Shown here: positions 8,559 to 17,737 of the stretch, piece after piece | How the letters are laid out: the number at the start of each line of letters is the position of its first letter | Numbering within the stretch: the stretch's first letter is position 1 | NCBI RefSeq assembly: GCF_000190375.1 | Contig: NZ_AEWG01000005.1 | Location: 1-45,164 of the forward strand | DNA length: 45,164 bases | Reading direction: 5' to 3' | Source: Rubrivivax benzoatilyticus JA2 = ATCC BAA-35 | GTDB lineage: Bacteria; Pseudomonadota; Gammaproteobacteria; Burkholderiales; Burkholderiaceae_C | Notes under the pieces: model-generated | What the model was told of the DNA's origin: nothing | The model's database searches: none | What the model saw: the letters and a program-made list of their open reading frames with translations, nothing else | Position numbers and translations under genes: made by a program

Positions 8559-10595
8559 GTGATCCCCGAGCCCGAGTCTCCCGCCGTTCCTGATGCCGCG
8601 CCGGCCGCCCCGGCCGCCGCGCCCGACGCCGTCCGCGAGCGCCTGCTGGCCGAAGTGGCCGCGCTGCCCGGCCTGCCCGGCGTCTACCGCTATTTCGACG
8701 CCGCCGGCGGCGTGCTCTACGTCGGCAAGGCGCGCAACCTGAAGAAGCGCGTCTCCAGCTACTTCCACAAGGACCACGGCGGCACGCGCATCGGCGCGAT
8801 GGTCGCGCGCATCGCGCGGCTGGAGACGACGGTGGTGCGCACCGAGGCCGAGGCGCTGCTGCTCGAGAACAACCTGATCAAGACGTTGAACCCGAAGTTC
8901 AACATCCTGTTCCGGGACGACAAGAGCTACCCCTACCTGAAGATCACCGGCACGCGTTCCGCCGACGGGGCGGGGGCCCTGACGGCCGCCAGCTGCGCGC
9001 GTGTCGCCTACTTCCGCGGCGCCGTCGACCGCAAGCACCGCTACTTCGGGCCGTACCCGAACGCCTGGGCCGTCAAGGAGACGATCCAGCTGATCCAGAA
9101 AGTCTTCCGCCTGCGCACCTGCGAGGACACGGTGTTCGCCAACCGCTCGCGGCCCTGCCTGCTCTACCAGATCCAGCGCTGCTCGGGCCCCTGCGTCGGC
9201 CTCGTCTCCAAGGACGACTACGCCCGCGACGTGCACGACGCCGAGCGCTTCCTGCTCGGCGAGCAGCAGGAGGTCGTCGCCGACCTGCAGGCGCAGATGA
9301 TGGCCTTCGCCGAGGCCTACGAGTACGAGAAGGCGGCCGCCGTGCGCGACCGCATCGGCTCGCTGTCGCGCGTGCTGCACCAGCAGGCGATGGAAGCCAG
9401 CAGCCTGTCGGCCGGCGACAAGGACGTCGACATCCTCGCCGTGCGCGTGGCCGGCGGCCGCGCCTGCGTCAACCTGGCAATGGTGCGCGGCAGCCGCCAC
9501 CTCGGCGACCGCGCCTACTTCCCGACCCACGTCGACGACGGCGCGGCGCTCAGCGCCACCGAGGCCGACGAGCGCGCCGACGCGCCCAGCCCCGAGACCG
9601 CGGTGCTCGAGGCCTTCATCGCCCAGCACTACCTCGGCCAGGCGGTGCCGCCGCAGCTCGTCACCAGCCATCCGGTGGACCCGGAACTGATCGAGACGCT
9701 GTCCGAGGCCGCCGGCGTGCGTGTGCGCGCCACGCAGCAGCCGCGCGAGCAGAAGCGCATCTGGCTGGAGCTGGCCGAGAAGGGCGCCGAACTGGCGCTG
9801 GCGCGCCTGCTGGCCGAGGAAGGTTCGCAGCGCGAACGCACACGCGCGCTGGTCGAGGCACTGGAGCTCGACGTCGAGCCCGACGCGCTGCGCATCGAGT
9901 GCTTCGACATCAGCCACACCGCCGGCGAGGCGACGCAGGCTTCCTGCGTGGTCTACGAGGCCCACGCGATGCAAAGCGCGCAGTACCGGCGCTTCAACAT
10001 CGAGGGCGTGACCGGCGGCGACGACTACGCGGCGATGCGCCAGGTGCTGACGCGGCGCTACGCCCGGCTGGCCGAGGCCCGCCGCCAGGACGCCCAGGAC
10101 GGCGCCGCCGACGAGGCCGCCGCGCCGGCGAAGAAGGGCACGGCGCGCCTGCCCGACCTGGTGCTGGTCGACGGCGGCCGCGGCCAGGTGTCGATGGCGC
10201 GCGAGGTCTTCACCGAGCTCGGCCTGCCGCTGTCCATCATCGTCGGCGTCGAGAAGGGCGAAGGCCGCAAGGTCGGCCTCGAAGAGCTCGTCTTCGCCGA
10301 TGGCCGCGAGAAGGTGTACCTCGGCCACGACTCGGCGGCGCTGATGCTCGTCGCCCAGATCCGCGACGAGGCCCACCGCTTCGCGATCACCGGCATGCGC
10401 GCCCGCCGCGCCAGCGTGCGCACCGGCGGCAGCAAGCTCGAGGACATTCCCGGCGTCGGGCCGCGCAAGCGCTCGCGCCTGTTGCAACGTTTCGGGGGCG
10501 TGCGCGGCGTGGCCGCGGCCAGCGTCGAGGACCTGGCCTCGGTCGACGGCATCTCGCACGACCTCGCGGAGGAGATCTACCGTGCGCTTCACTGA
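8559..10595 (+). CDS. uvrC: Excinuclease ABC subunit C
   Basis: UvrC makes the dual incisions of nucleotide excision repair. An N-terminal GIY-YIG nuclease is visible (LPGVYRYFD, then [18 protein letters not shown]), followed by a Cys cluster ([27 protein letters not shown]), a UVR segment near [24 protein letters not shown], an RNase H-like C-terminal nuclease (CFDISHT and [10 protein letters not shown]), and terminal helix-hairpin-helix repeats. At 678 residues it is longer than the usual 600-620. The excess comes from an Ala/Pro-rich leader of about 25 residues after the GTG start, and from an Ala/Asp-rich insertion around bases 10080-10150 before the DGGRGQ motif. It is divergent from earP with a 35-base gap. 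Confidence 0.97.
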   Translation: MIPEPESPAVPDAAPAAPAAAPDAVRERLLAEVAALPGLPGVYRYFDAAGGVLYVGKARNLKKRVSSYFHKDHGGTRIGAMVARIARLETTVVRTEAEALLLENNLIKTLNPKFNILFRDDKSYPYLKITGTRSADGAGALTAASCARVAYFRGAVDRKHRYFGPYPNAWAVKETIQLIQKVFRLRTCEDTVFANRSRPCLLYQIQRCSGPCVGLVSKDDYARDVHDAERFLLGEQQEVVADLQAQMMAFAEAYEYEKAAAVRDRIGSLSRVLHQQAMEASSLSAGDKDVDILAVRVAGGRACVNLAMVRGSRHLGDRAYFPTHVDDGAALSATEADERADAPSPETAVLEAFIAQHYLGQAVPPQLVTSHPVDPELIETLSEAAGVRVRATQQPREQKRIWLELAEKGAELALARLLAEEGSQRERTRALVEALELDVEPDALRIECFDISHTAGEATQASCVVYEAHAMQSAQYRRFNIEGVTGGDDYAAMRQVLTRRYARLAEARRQDAQDGAADEAAAPAKKGTARLPDLVLVDGGRGQVSMAREVFTELGLPLSIIVGVEKGEGRKVGLEELVFADGREKVYLGHDSAALMLVAQIRDEAHRFAITGMRARRASVRTGGSKLEDIPGVGPRKRSRLLQRFGGVRGVAAASVEDLASVDGISHDLAEEIYRALH

Positions 10596-11061
10596 TTCCC
10601 GCGGCTGGCTGGCGAGCGTCATCGCGGCGGCCGCGGCGCTGGCCGGCTGCGCGTCCAAGCCGACGCCGAAGCCGGCGCTGCAACCCGTGCCGCCGAGCTC
10701 GGCGGCGGCGCCCGGCACGATGCCGCTGCCGCCGGCGCGCAGCTGGGACGAGTACCGGCGTCGCGCTGCCGAGCGCCTGGTCGCCGCCAACCCCGAGCGC
10801 AGCTACCTCGGCCCGGTGTCGCAGCCGCTGCTGGCGATCCCGGTGCTCGAGGTCGAGCTGGAGCACGACGGCCGCGTGCGCCAGATCCACGTGCGGCGCG
10901 TGCCCTCGCAGGCCAAGGACACGACGCAGCTCGCGATCGACGCGGTGCGCCGTGCCGCGCCCTTCGGCGACGTCTCGCACCTGCCCCGGCCGTGGGCCTT
11001 CACCGAGGTGTTCCTGTTCGACGACGAGCGGCGCTTCAAGCCCCGCACGCTGGACGACTGA
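10582..11061 (+). CDS. Putative lipoprotein with TonB C-terminal-like domain
   Basis: The 159-residue protein starts with GTG after a strong GGAGGAG ribosome site that lies inside the end of uvrC; the two genes overlap by 14 bases. A signal peptide ends in the lipobox LAGC, so Cys23 should be lipidated. A Pro/Ala-rich linker follows. The remainder ([11 protein letters not shown], then a segment of the type [11 protein letters not shown] and WAFTEVFLF) resembles the periplasmic C-terminal domain of TonB-like proteins. No transmembrane energy-transducing segment is present, so it is not a classical TonB. Its partner is unknown. Confidence 0.8.
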   Translation: MRFTDSRGWLASVIAAAAALAGCASKPTPKPALQPVPPSSAAAPGTMPLPPARSWDEYRRRAAERLVAANPERSYLGPVSQPLLAIPVLEVELEHDGRVRQIHVRRVPSQAKDTTQLAIDAVRRAAPFGDVSHLPRPWAFTEVFLFDDERRFKPRTLDD

Positions 11062-11105
11062 ACCGCCGTCAAGTCCGCGTCCGCCGCTTTCGGTACGATC
11101 CACCG

Positions 11106-11669
11106 ATGTTCTTCACGGTCCCCACGCTGCTGACCTGGGCGCGCATCGCCGCGATCCCGCTGATCATCGGCGTGTACTACCTGCCTCTCGAATGGGGCAC
11201 ACGCAACCTCGCGGCCACCGTGATGTTCGTGTTCTTCGCCGCCACCGACTGGCTCGACGGCTTCCTGGCGCGCAAGCTCAACCAGACCTCGGCCTTCGGC
11301 GCCTTCCTCGACCCGGTGGCCGACAAGTTCCTGGTCTGCGCCTCGCTGCTGATCCTGGTGCACCTGGGCCGCGCCGACGTCTTCGTCGCGCTGATCATCA
11401 TCGGCCGCGAGATCGCGATCTCGGCATTGCGCGAGTGGATGGCGCAGATCGGCGCGTCGCGCAGCGTCGCCGTGCACATGCTCGGCAAGCTGAAGACCAC
11501 GGCGCAGATGGTCGCGATCCCGTTCCTGCTCTACGACGGCCGCGTGTTCGGCCTGGACACGCGTGTCTGGGGCTCGTGGCTGATGTGGATCGCCGCGGTG
11601 CTGACGGTCTGGTCGATGGTCTACTACCTGCAGCGTGCGATCCCCGAGATCCGTGCCAAGGTGCGCTGA
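11106..11669 (+). CDS. pgsA: CDP-diacylglycerol-glycerol-3-phosphate 3-phosphatidyltransferase
   Basis: PgsA makes phosphatidylglycerol phosphate, the first committed step toward phosphatidylglycerol and cardiolipin, at the inner membrane. The CDP-alcohol phosphatidyltransferase signature is complete: TDWLDGFLARKLNQ, then AFGAFLDPVADK, with the three metal-binding Asp residues. Several hydrophobic segments span the 187 residues. The ATG at 11106 starts MFFTVPTLLTWARI, the normal family N-terminus; an upstream extension of the frame lies inside the preceding lipoprotein gene and is rejected. Confidence 0.96.
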   Translation: MFFTVPTLLTWARIAAIPLIIGVYYLPLEWGTRNLAATVMFVFFAATDWLDGFLARKLNQTSAFGAFLDPVADKFLVCASLLILVHLGRADVFVALIIIGREIAISALREWMAQIGASRSVAVHMLGKLKTTAQMVAIPFLLYDGRVFGLDTRVWGSWLMWIAAVLTVWSMVYYLQRAIPEIRAKVR

Positions 11670-11795
11670 AGACCGCGCCGGGTGTCGGCGCTTGGACGGC
11701 GTCCGGCGCGCCTGAACCATAATTCGCGGCCTTGCCGCTCGCCCGTCCCACGAGGCCGGGCCGGCGACCCGAACGAAACACACGAGGAAAACGAC

Positions 11796-12068
11796 GTGAA
11801 CAAGACGGATCTGATCGCCCACATCGCCCAGCAGGCGGACCTGTCCAAGGCCTCGGCCACGCGCGCCCTGGAAGCCGCGCTCGAAGGCGTGCAGACCGCG
11901 CTGAAGAACGGCGACAGCGTCGCGATCGCCGGCTTCGGCACCTTCGAGGTCTCGGAGCGCGCCGCGCGCACCGGCCGCAACCCGCGCACCGGCGAGGCCA
12001 TCGAGGTCAAGGCCGCGAAGGTTCCGAAGTTCCGTCCGGGCAAGGCCCTGAAGGACCTGCTCGGCTGA
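11796..12068 (+). CDS. hupB: DNA-binding protein HU
   Basis: This is a 90-residue nucleoid protein that bends DNA as a dimer. The complete HU fold is visible: [18 protein letters not shown] at the N-terminus, then GFGTFEV and the DNA-arm motif [10 protein letters not shown], ending [13 protein letters not shown]. The start is a GTG after a GAGGAAAA ribosome site; the frame upstream is open but lacks HU sequence. A CATAAT -10-like hexamer lies about 75 bases upstream. It stands immediately before tRNA-Val. Confidence 0.97.
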   Translation: MNKTDLIAHIAQQADLSKASATRALEAALEGVQTALKNGDSVAIAGFGTFEVSERAARTGRNPRTGEAIEVKAAKVPKFRPGKALKDLLG

Positions 12069-12077
12069 AGTCCAGCC

Positions 12078-12153
12078 GGGTGCTTAGCTCAGTCGGTAGA
12101 GCGGCGCCCTTACAAGGCGTAGGTCGGCGGTTCGAACCCGTCAGCACCCACCA
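12078..12153 (+). tRNA. tRNA-Val (anticodon TAC)
   Basis: The cloverleaf is complete. The acceptor arm GGGTGCT pairs with AGCACCC at 12143-12149, the D arm is GCTC/GAGC, and the anticodon loop is CTTACAA with anticodon TAC. The T arm carries TTCGAAC. The 3' CCA is encoded. Confidence 0.97.
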
Positions 12154-12203
12154 GAAAACGGCCATGGCCGCGGCATAGAATCCCGCGGCTTGCGCCGGCC
12201 CCG

Positions 12204-12231
12204 GAAGGCGAACCGCGGTTCGCCTTCTTTT
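12204..12231 (+). terminator. Intrinsic terminator after tRNA-Val
   Basis: GAAGGCGAAC and GTTCGCCTTC form a perfect 10-bp stem around a CGCG loop, followed by TTTT. It probably ends the hupB/tRNA-Val transcript and separates it from the ppiD-like gene. Confidence 0.85.
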
Positions 12232-12280
12232 GCTTCAGGGCTCCGGCTCCCGCCGTCCACGGCCCCCACCCCACACAACG

Positions 12281-14188
12281 ATGTTCGATTTCGTCCGCAA
12301 CCACTCGCGCCTGGTGCTGGGCATCCTGGTGCTGCTGATCTTCCCGTCGTTCATCTTCTTCGGGGTCCAGGGCTACAGCCGCTTCACCGAAGGCGGCGCG
12401 GTGACGGTGGCAGAGGTCGGCGGCCAGGCGATCTCGCGCGCCGAGTGGGACGCCGCCCACCAGAACAACATCGAGCGCCTGCGCCGCCAGCGCCCCGAGC
12501 TCGACCCCAAGCTGCTCGAGACCCCCGAACTGAAGCGCGAGACGCTGGACGGCCTGGTGCGTGACCGCGTGCTGATGGCCACCGCGCGCCAGTACCACCT
12601 CGTGCCCGACGACGCGCGCCTGCAGCGGCTGTTCGTCACCGACCCGCAGTTCGCCGGCCTGCGCAACCCCGACGGCAGCGTCAACCGCGAGATCCTGGCC
12701 GCCCAGGGCATGAGCGTCGAGGCTTTCGAGCAGCAGCTGCGCCAGGAGTTCGGCATGCAGCAGGTGCTGGGCGCCGTGGCCCAGTCCTCGTTCACGCCGC
12801 CGGCCGTCGCCGCGACGTCGCTGGACGCGCTGCTGCAGCGCCGCGAGGTGCAGATCCAGCGTTTCGACGCGGCCGCCTACCGTGCCCAGGCGACGCCGGG
12901 CGATGCCGACCTGCAGGCCTACTACGAGGCCCATTCGGGCGAGTTCCGCGCGCCGGAGCAGGCGCAGATCGAGTACGTCGTGCTCGACCTGGCCGCGCTC
13001 GCCAAGGACGTCGCGGTGCCCGAGGAAGACCTGCGCCGCTACTACGAGGAAAACGCCAGCCGCTACACGCAGGCCGAGGAGCGCCGCGCCAGCCACATCC
13101 TGATCCGTGTCGACCCGTCGGCGCCGGCCGACGAGAAGAAGGCCGCCAAGGCGCGTGCCGAGCAGCTGCTGGCCGAGGTGCGCCGGTCGCCGAACTCGTT
13201 CGCCGAGGTCGCGCGCAAGAACTCCCAGGACCCGGGCTCCGCGTCGCGCGGCGGTGATCTCGACTTCTTCGGCCGCGGCATGATGGCCAAGCCCTTCGAG
13301 GACGCCGTCTACGCGATGAAGACCGGCGAGATCAGCAACGTCATCGAGACCGACTTCGGCTATCACGTCATCACGCTGACCGGCCTGCGCGGCGGCCAGA
13401 AGAAGGCCTTCGACACGGTGCGCGCCGAGATCGAGCAGGAGGTGCGCCGCTCGCTGGCGCAGAAGCGCTACGCAGAGGCCGCCGAGACCTTCACGAACAC
13501 CGTCTACGAGCAGTCCGACAGCCTGCAGCCGGTGATCGACAAGCTGAAGCTGCAGAAGCAGACCGCCACCGTGCTGCGCCAGCCGGCGCCGGGCGCCAGC
13601 GGCGCGCTGGCCTCGGCCAAGCTGCTCGACGCCGTGTTCTCCGACGACGTGGTGCGCAACAAGCGCAACACCGACGCCGTCGAGATCGGCCAGAACCAGC
13701 TCGTGTCGGCACGCATCGTCACGCACTCGCCGGCGCGCACGCTGCCGCTGGCCGAGGTGCGCGACCAGGTGCGTGAGGCGGTCGTCGCGCAGAAGTCCGC
13801 CGCGCTGGCCAAGGCCGAGGGCGCCAAGCGCCTGGAGGCGCTGAAGAAGTCGCCGAACGAGGCGCTGCCGATTTCGCTGACGCTGTCGCGTGCGCAGCCG
13901 CAGGGCGCGCCGCGTGCGGTCATCGACGCCGTGCTGCGTGCCGACACCAAGCAGCTGCCGGCCATCGTCGGTGTCGACCTGGGCAGCCAGGGCTACGCCG
14001 TCGTGCGCGTCTCCAAGGTGCTGCAGCGCGAGGCCGATCCGGCCACCGACGCGATGCTGCAGCAGCAGCTCGCCCAGACCTGGGCCACCGCCGAGGCGCT
14101 GGCCTACCTGGACGCGCTGAAGCGCCGCACCAAGGCCGAGATCAAGGAAGCGGCAGTTCAGGCTGCGGCCAAGTCGACTACGCCTTGA
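12281..14188 (+). CDS. ppiD: PpiD-type periplasmic peptidyl-prolyl isomerase/chaperone
   Basis: PpiD is an inner-membrane-anchored chaperone facing the periplasm that helps newly exported proteins fold. The 635-residue protein has a single N-terminal membrane anchor (about residues 10-33, LVLGILVLLIFPSFIFFGV). A SurA/PpiD-like N-terminal chaperone region follows, then one parvulin domain starting near residue 269 (ASHILIRVD, then FAEVARKNSQDPGS, GGDLDFFGRG and VIETDFGYHVITL), then a long C-terminal chaperone region. The ATG at 12281 gives the anchor without extra residues. In E. coli ppiD lies next to an HU gene (hupB), and that neighbourhood is retained here, with only the tRNA between. Confidence 0.92.
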   Translation: MFDFVRNHSRLVLGILVLLIFPSFIFFGVQGYSRFTEGGAVTVAEVGGQAISRAEWDAAHQNNIERLRRQRPELDPKLLETPELKRETLDGLVRDRVLMATARQYHLVPDDARLQRLFVTDPQFAGLRNPDGSVNREILAAQGMSVEAFEQQLRQEFGMQQVLGAVAQSSFTPPAVAATSLDALLQRREVQIQRFDAAAYRAQATPGDADLQAYYEAHSGEFRAPEQAQIEYVVLDLAALAKDVAVPEEDLRRYYEENASRYTQAEERRASHILIRVDPSAPADEKKAAKARAEQLLAEVRRSPNSFAEVARKNSQDPGSASRGGDLDFFGRGMMAKPFEDAVYAMKTGEISNVIETDFGYHVITLTGLRGGQKKAFDTVRAEIEQEVRRSLAQKRYAEAAETFTNTVYEQSDSLQPVIDKLKLQKQTATVLRQPAPGASGALASAKLLDAVFSDDVVRNKRNTDAVEIGQNQLVSARIVTHSPARTLPLAEVRDQVREAVVAQKSAALAKAEGAKRLEALKKSPNEALPISLTLSRAQPQGAPRAVIDAVLRADTKQLPAIVGVDLGSQGYAVVRVSKVLQREADPATDAMLQQQLAQTWATAEALAYLDALKRRTKAEIKEAAVQAAAKSTTP

Positions 14189-14227
14189 AACCGGCGCTTT
14201 CGCGCTATACTCTCGCTTCTTTGCTGC

Positions 14228-14304
14228 GGTGGCTGTAGCTCAGTTGGTAGAGTCCCAGATTGTGATTCTGGTCGTCGTGGGTTCGAGTCCCATCAGCCAC
14301 CCCA
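14228..14304 (+). tRNA. tRNA-His (anticodon GTG)
   Basis: The acceptor GTGGCTG (14229-14235) pairs with CAGCCAC (14294-14300). The extra 5' G needed for histidine identity lies at 14228 opposite C73. The anticodon loop TTGTGAT carries GTG, the T loop is TTCGAGT, and CCA is encoded. Confidence 0.97.
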
Positions 14305-14318
14305 AAAAAATGTTCGAG

Positions 14319-14344
14319 AAAAAAGGCCCTTCGGGGCCTTTTTT
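14319..14344 (+). terminator. Intrinsic terminator after tRNA-His
   Basis: GGCCC-TTCG-GGGCC forms a UUCG-capped stem flanked by an A-run upstream and six T downstream. The A-run makes it likely to work in both directions. Confidence 0.92.
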
Positions 14345-14515
14345 CTTTTCCGCGGGCAGAACGGCCGCTGGCTGTTCCGGACCTGGCTCCTCGCCAGCCT
14401 CGACGAGCACGACGCCCCCGGCGGACGTGGCGTGCCCGCGCACCGCTGTTCCAGCGGGCTTGCATCAGCTTCGGCCCGAAGACCGGCCACGGGACCGCGA
14501 CGATGGCAGGCCACG

Positions 14516-14655
14516 ATGGCCCCGGTCTCTCCCGACTACGGGCCGACCGGCAACGCGTTCAACGGCACGGTCAGGGGTGTCCCGCTCGCGATCGCCGAGG
14601 ATGCGGAGGCCGTCGATCACCTGATCGATCCCCGGCAGGCGCTGCGCATCGCCTC
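14516..14655 (+). pseudogene. Remnant of an arylsulfatase C-terminus
   Basis: The interval 14345-14759 has no intact gene. One frame within it reads APVSPDYGPTGNAFNGTV and, a few residues later, AEAVDHLIDPRQALRIA. From memory of the family, this matches the extreme C-terminal beta-domain of bacterial type I sulfatases, which end with DYGP-x-GNAF-x-GTV and DHLI-x-PE-x-R-x-RVA. The rest of the roughly 550-residue enzyme, including the catalytic C-x-P-S-R motif, is absent on either side. The match loses register after about base 14653. This looks like the last trace of a deleted gene. The identification rests on recall and needs a search. Confidence 0.55.
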
Positions 14656-14759
14656 GCCTCGGTGCGCCTCGGCGCGGCGCCGACGAGGCGGCCAGCGTCC
14701 CCTGGCCCGGTCGGGCCATGCGTCGACGGTCGAGACGGGGTCGCCATCATCGCGGCCCT

Positions 14760-15332
14760 ATGGACAAGTATCTTTCGATGTTTTTCGCGCGGCTGCCGGC
14801 CTGGGCCGGTGGCGGCCTCGAGACGCTGGTGCTCGGCACGCAGGTGGCGGCCATCCTGCTGGCGGCGTGGCTGCTGATGCGCTTGTTGCGCCGCCTGCTG
14901 CGCCGGCTGGCGCAGGCCTACGCGCTGCCGACGACGCTGCTCGTGCCGGCGCGCCGGGTGATCGCGCTGCTCGTCTACACCGGCGCGCTGCTGTGGTCGC
15001 TGGAACGCATGGGCGTGTCCGGCAGCGTGCTGTGGACGGCCTTCACCGGTTTCGCGGCGGTGGGAGCCGTGGCCTTCTTTGCCGCGTGGAGCGTGTTGTC
15101 CAACCTGTTCTGCGCGCTGCTGATCTTCACCACGCGCGCCTTTCGCCCCGGCGACCTGGTGGAACTGGTCGAAGCCGGCGACAAGCCCGGCTTCAAGGGC
15201 CAGGTCGACGACATCAACCTCGTCTACACGACGCTGATCGAAACGGCCGCGGACGGCAGCCACGCCCGGCTGCAGTTGCCCAACAGCCTGTTCTTTCAGC
15301 GCGCGCTGCGGCGCTGGCCACCTGCCGGCTGA
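14760..15332 (+). CDS. Short MscS-family mechanosensitive channel
   Basis: This 190-residue inner-membrane protein has three hydrophobic segments. The third, GFAAVGAVAFFAAWSVLSNL, is the Gly/Ala-rich pore helix of MscS channels, followed by the start of the beta domain (FRPGDLVELVEAG, then GQVDDINLVYTTL). E. coli MscS has about 286 residues. Here the large alpha/beta cytoplasmic domain is missing after the beta domain, so this belongs to the short MscS-like group or is C-terminally reduced; the ending PNSLFFQRALRRW looks natural. Such channels release solutes on osmotic downshock. The ATG at 14760 follows the sulfatase remnant. Confidence 0.85.
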   Translation: MDKYLSMFFARLPAWAGGGLETLVLGTQVAAILLAAWLLMRLLRRLLRRLAQAYALPTTLLVPARRVIALLVYTGALLWSLERMGVSGSVLWTAFTGFAAVGAVAFFAAWSVLSNLFCALLIFTTRAFRPGDLVELVEAGDKPGFKGQVDDINLVYTTLIETAADGSHARLQLPNSLFFQRALRRWPPAG

Positions 15333-15367
15333 GCGGCACCCGGCGCAGCGCGTGCTCCAGAGCGCCA

Positions 15368-15397
15368 CGGAGCCGCCGCTTTTGGCGGCGCGCTCCG
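15368..15397 (+). terminator. Hairpin downstream of the MscS-like gene
   Basis: CGGAG/CTCCG forms an outer stem and CCGCC/GGCGG an inner stem, with a 4-base bulge and a GCTTTT loop. No T-run follows. It could be a weak terminator or a processing structure. The rest of 15333-15606 shows nothing I recognise. Confidence 0.4.
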
Positions 15398-15606
15398 TCT
15401 CGACCTGAACCGCTCCAAGGACGTCAGCGACTCCGGGGATCACGCTGCAGGGCGCGCGCTGGGCCTGCGCCCGGCGGCCGAGGGCGTCGCCGTCAAGCGC
15501 GCTCAATCCGGTGTCGAGTCCAGTGGGTAATCGGTGGCAACCCGCAGTTCGCGCTTATCGTCGTTCCAGTCATCTTCCAGGCGCCGCTCGCCTCGGTGCC
15601 CTGCCC

Positions 15607-16953
15607 ATGGACCTCTCGTTTGTGCTTCAGCTGGCGCTGATCCTCGTCTGCCTCTTCTACGGCGCGCGTCGCGGCGGGCTGGCGCTGGGCCTGCTCGGCG
15701 GGATCGGTGTCGTGGTGCTGGTCTTCGGCTTCGGCCTGAAGCCCGGAAAGCCGCCGGTCGACGTGATGCTGACCATCGTCGCCGTCGTCGCCGCATCGGC
15801 GACGCTGCAGGCCTCCGGCGGGCTGGACGTGCTGTTGCAGGCCGCCGAGAAGCTGCTGCGCCGCAACCCTCGCTACGTGTCCGTGGTCGCGCCGCTGACC
15901 ACCGCGGCGCTGACCATGCTGTGCGGCACCGGCCACGTGGTCTACACGATGCTGCCGATCATCTACGACGTCGCGATCAAGAACGGCGTGCGCCCGGAAC
16001 GGCCGATGGCCGCGGCCTCGGTGGCCAGCCAGATGGGCATCATCGCCAGCCCGGTGTCGGTGGCGGTGGTCTCGCTGGTGGCCTTCATGGCCGCGGTGCC
16101 GGTGGCCGGCCACGCCATCGACTTCGCGACGCTGCTGTCGATCACCATCCCGTCGACGCTGGCCGGCGTGCTCGCGATCGGCGCCTTCAGCTGGTTCCGC
16201 GGCAAGGACCTCGAGCGCGACCCCGAGTTCCAGGCGCTGATCGCCACGCCCGAGGGTCGTGCGCGGGTCTACGGCGAAGGCACGACGCTGATCGGCAAGA
16301 CGCTCGAGCGCGGACAGTGGGTCGCGATGTGGATCTTCGTCGGTGCCATCGCCGTCGTCGCGCTGCTCGGGGCGGTGGAGTCGCTGAGGCCGGTGGTTGG
16401 CGGCAAACCGCTGTCAATGGTGCTGACGATCCAGATGTTCATGCTGCTGGCCGGCGCGTTGATCCTGCTCGCCACCCGCACCGACGCCTCGCAGGTGTCC
16501 AAGAACGAGGTCTTCCGCGCCGGCATGGTGGCCGTCGTCGCGGTTTTCGGCATCGCGTGGATGGCCGACACGATGTTCGACGCGCACATCGACTCGCTGA
16601 AGGAAGGCCTGGCCGGCATGGTGCGCGAGCATCCTTGGACCTATGCCATCGCGCTGCTGCTCGTCAGCAAGCTCGTCAACTCGCAGGCCGCGGCGATCAG
16701 CGCGCTGGTGCCGGTGGCGCTGTCGGTCGGCGTGCCTCCCGGCTACGTCGTGGCCTTTGCGGCCGCCTGCTACGGCTACTACATCCTGCCGACCTACCCG
16801 AGCGACCTCGCGGCGATCCAGTTCGACCGCTCGGGCACGACACGCATCGGCCGCTTCGTCGTCAACCACAGCTTCATCCTGCCGGGGCTGATCGGCGTGG
16901 GTACCAGTTGCGTGGCCGGCTGGCTGCTGGCCGAGGCGCGCGGGCTGCTCTGA
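15607..16953 (+). CDS. dcuB: Anaerobic C4-dicarboxylate transporter DcuB
   Basis: DcuB exchanges fumarate, malate or aspartate for succinate across the inner membrane during anaerobic growth. The 448-residue polytopic protein closely follows the E. coli DcuB pattern throughout: ICLFYGAR-like N-terminus, [54 protein letters not shown]-x-IQMFMLL, and the C-terminal [20 protein letters not shown]. The ATG at 15607 matches the family start. No DcuSR sensor genes are next to it, and I see no clear FNR palindrome upstream. Confidence 0.95.
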   Translation: MDLSFVLQLALILVCLFYGARRGGLALGLLGGIGVVVLVFGFGLKPGKPPVDVMLTIVAVVAASATLQASGGLDVLLQAAEKLLRRNPRYVSVVAPLTTAALTMLCGTGHVVYTMLPIIYDVAIKNGVRPERPMAAASVASQMGIIASPVSVAVVSLVAFMAAVPVAGHAIDFATLLSITIPSTLAGVLAIGAFSWFRGKDLERDPEFQALIATPEGRARVYGEGTTLIGKTLERGQWVAMWIFVGAIAVVALLGAVESLRPVVGGKPLSMVLTIQMFMLLAGALILLATRTDASQVSKNEVFRAGMVAVVAVFGIAWMADTMFDAHIDSLKEGLAGMVREHPWTYAIALLLVSKLVNSQAAAISALVPVALSVGVPPGYVVAFAAACYGYYILPTYPSDLAAIQFDRSGTTRIGRFVVNHSFILPGLIGVGTSCVAGWLLAEARGLL

Positions 16954-16954
16954 C

Positions 16955-17465
16955 GGCCGTGCGCGGCGCCGAGCAGGTCGCCGGCGGCCGCGAGCAGGCG
17001 GTCGGTGTCGGCGATGACGATCGTGAACTGCGTGCCGGTGACGGTCAGCGCCACCGAAGGCGCATGGGCCGCCCGCAGCGGCGAGCTGGCGCGGTAGCGC
17101 AGCAGGAAGAGGTTCTCCGCCGCCCGCCCAGCGAGGCGAGCGCGGCGACGATGAGCGCGTAGGCGGGCCGTTTGCGCTCCTTCAGCAGCAGCAACTCCTG
17201 CTGCCGCCGCCGCGCCACGTCGGCCTGGGCGAACCGCCCCCCGCCTGCTCGGCCATCGCGTCCGGCTTGACGATGAGCTGCGCGCGCTGCGGCGGCGTCA
17301 GCTCGCGCGCGTGGCGGGCGTAGGCGGCATAGAAGGGCTCGTCGCGGGATGGCGAAGCCGCCTGGCGGGGGGGCGTGGCGGGCTGGTCCGGCGTCCGTCG
17401 GCCGGCACCGCGGTGGCCCAGACGCATGCCGCCAGCATGAACGCGATCCGGGCCTGCTTCGTCAT
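16955..17465 (-). pseudogene. Frameshifted gene for an unrecognised exported or membrane protein
   Basis: The interval 16954-17737 has no intact gene, but its minus strand reads as pieces of one protein in different frames. From ATG 17465 the first frame gives a signal peptide (MTKQARIAFMLAACVW). At a run of seven G (plus strand, near 17367-17373) the sense continues in a second frame (DEPFYAAYARHARELTPPQR). Near a run of six G or C it moves to a third (RFAQADVARRRQQELLLLKE, then AYALIVAALASLGG), and then to a fourth (AENLFLLRYRASSP, then SVALTVTGTQFTIVIADTD). Two of the shifts fall at homopolymers, so base-calling error is an alternative to real decay. I do not recognise the family. Confidence 0.5.
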
Positions 17466-17640
17466 CCTCGTCCTCCGGCTGGCAGCGGCGCCGCAGCCTG
17501 CATTGCCTCCCGCCGCTGCCAGTGTGGTGTGTCGACGTGGTCCGCGGCCGTCGCCTCCCCGGATCGAGGCTGCCGGTGGTGGCTGGAGCACGCATTACAC
17601 GGCCAACCGTCTGCTGGCAAGTGGCACGACGAAGCGAAAG

Positions 17641-17675
17641 GCGAATGATTCTCAACAACACTCAATAGGGATAAT
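17641..17675 (+). promoter_or_regulatory. Fur-type operator with overlapping promoter upstream of the TonB receptor
   Basis: The 19 bases 17641-17659 (GCGAATGATTCTCAACAAC) match 12 positions of the classical Fur consensus. A GATAAT -10-like hexamer lies at 17670-17675, so the operator would cover the -35 region, as expected for iron-dependent repression. It lies about 80 bases before the receptor start. Confidence 0.65.
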
Positions 17676-17737
17676 CCGCACAAGCTTCCAGTCGGGCATC
17701 GGCTCGACGTCAACACCACGCCACAGGAAACAAGCGC

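Noticed and set aside
8532..10790. Minus-strand open frame of about 750 codons opposite uvrC
   Set aside because: Antisense shadow with Ala/Val/Asp/His-biased composition; uvrC is unambiguous.
15333..15606. Short codon-like stretch upstream of dcuB
   Set aside because: A frame stays open for about 45 codons but has no start, ribosome site or recognisable similarity; only a hairpin is reported.
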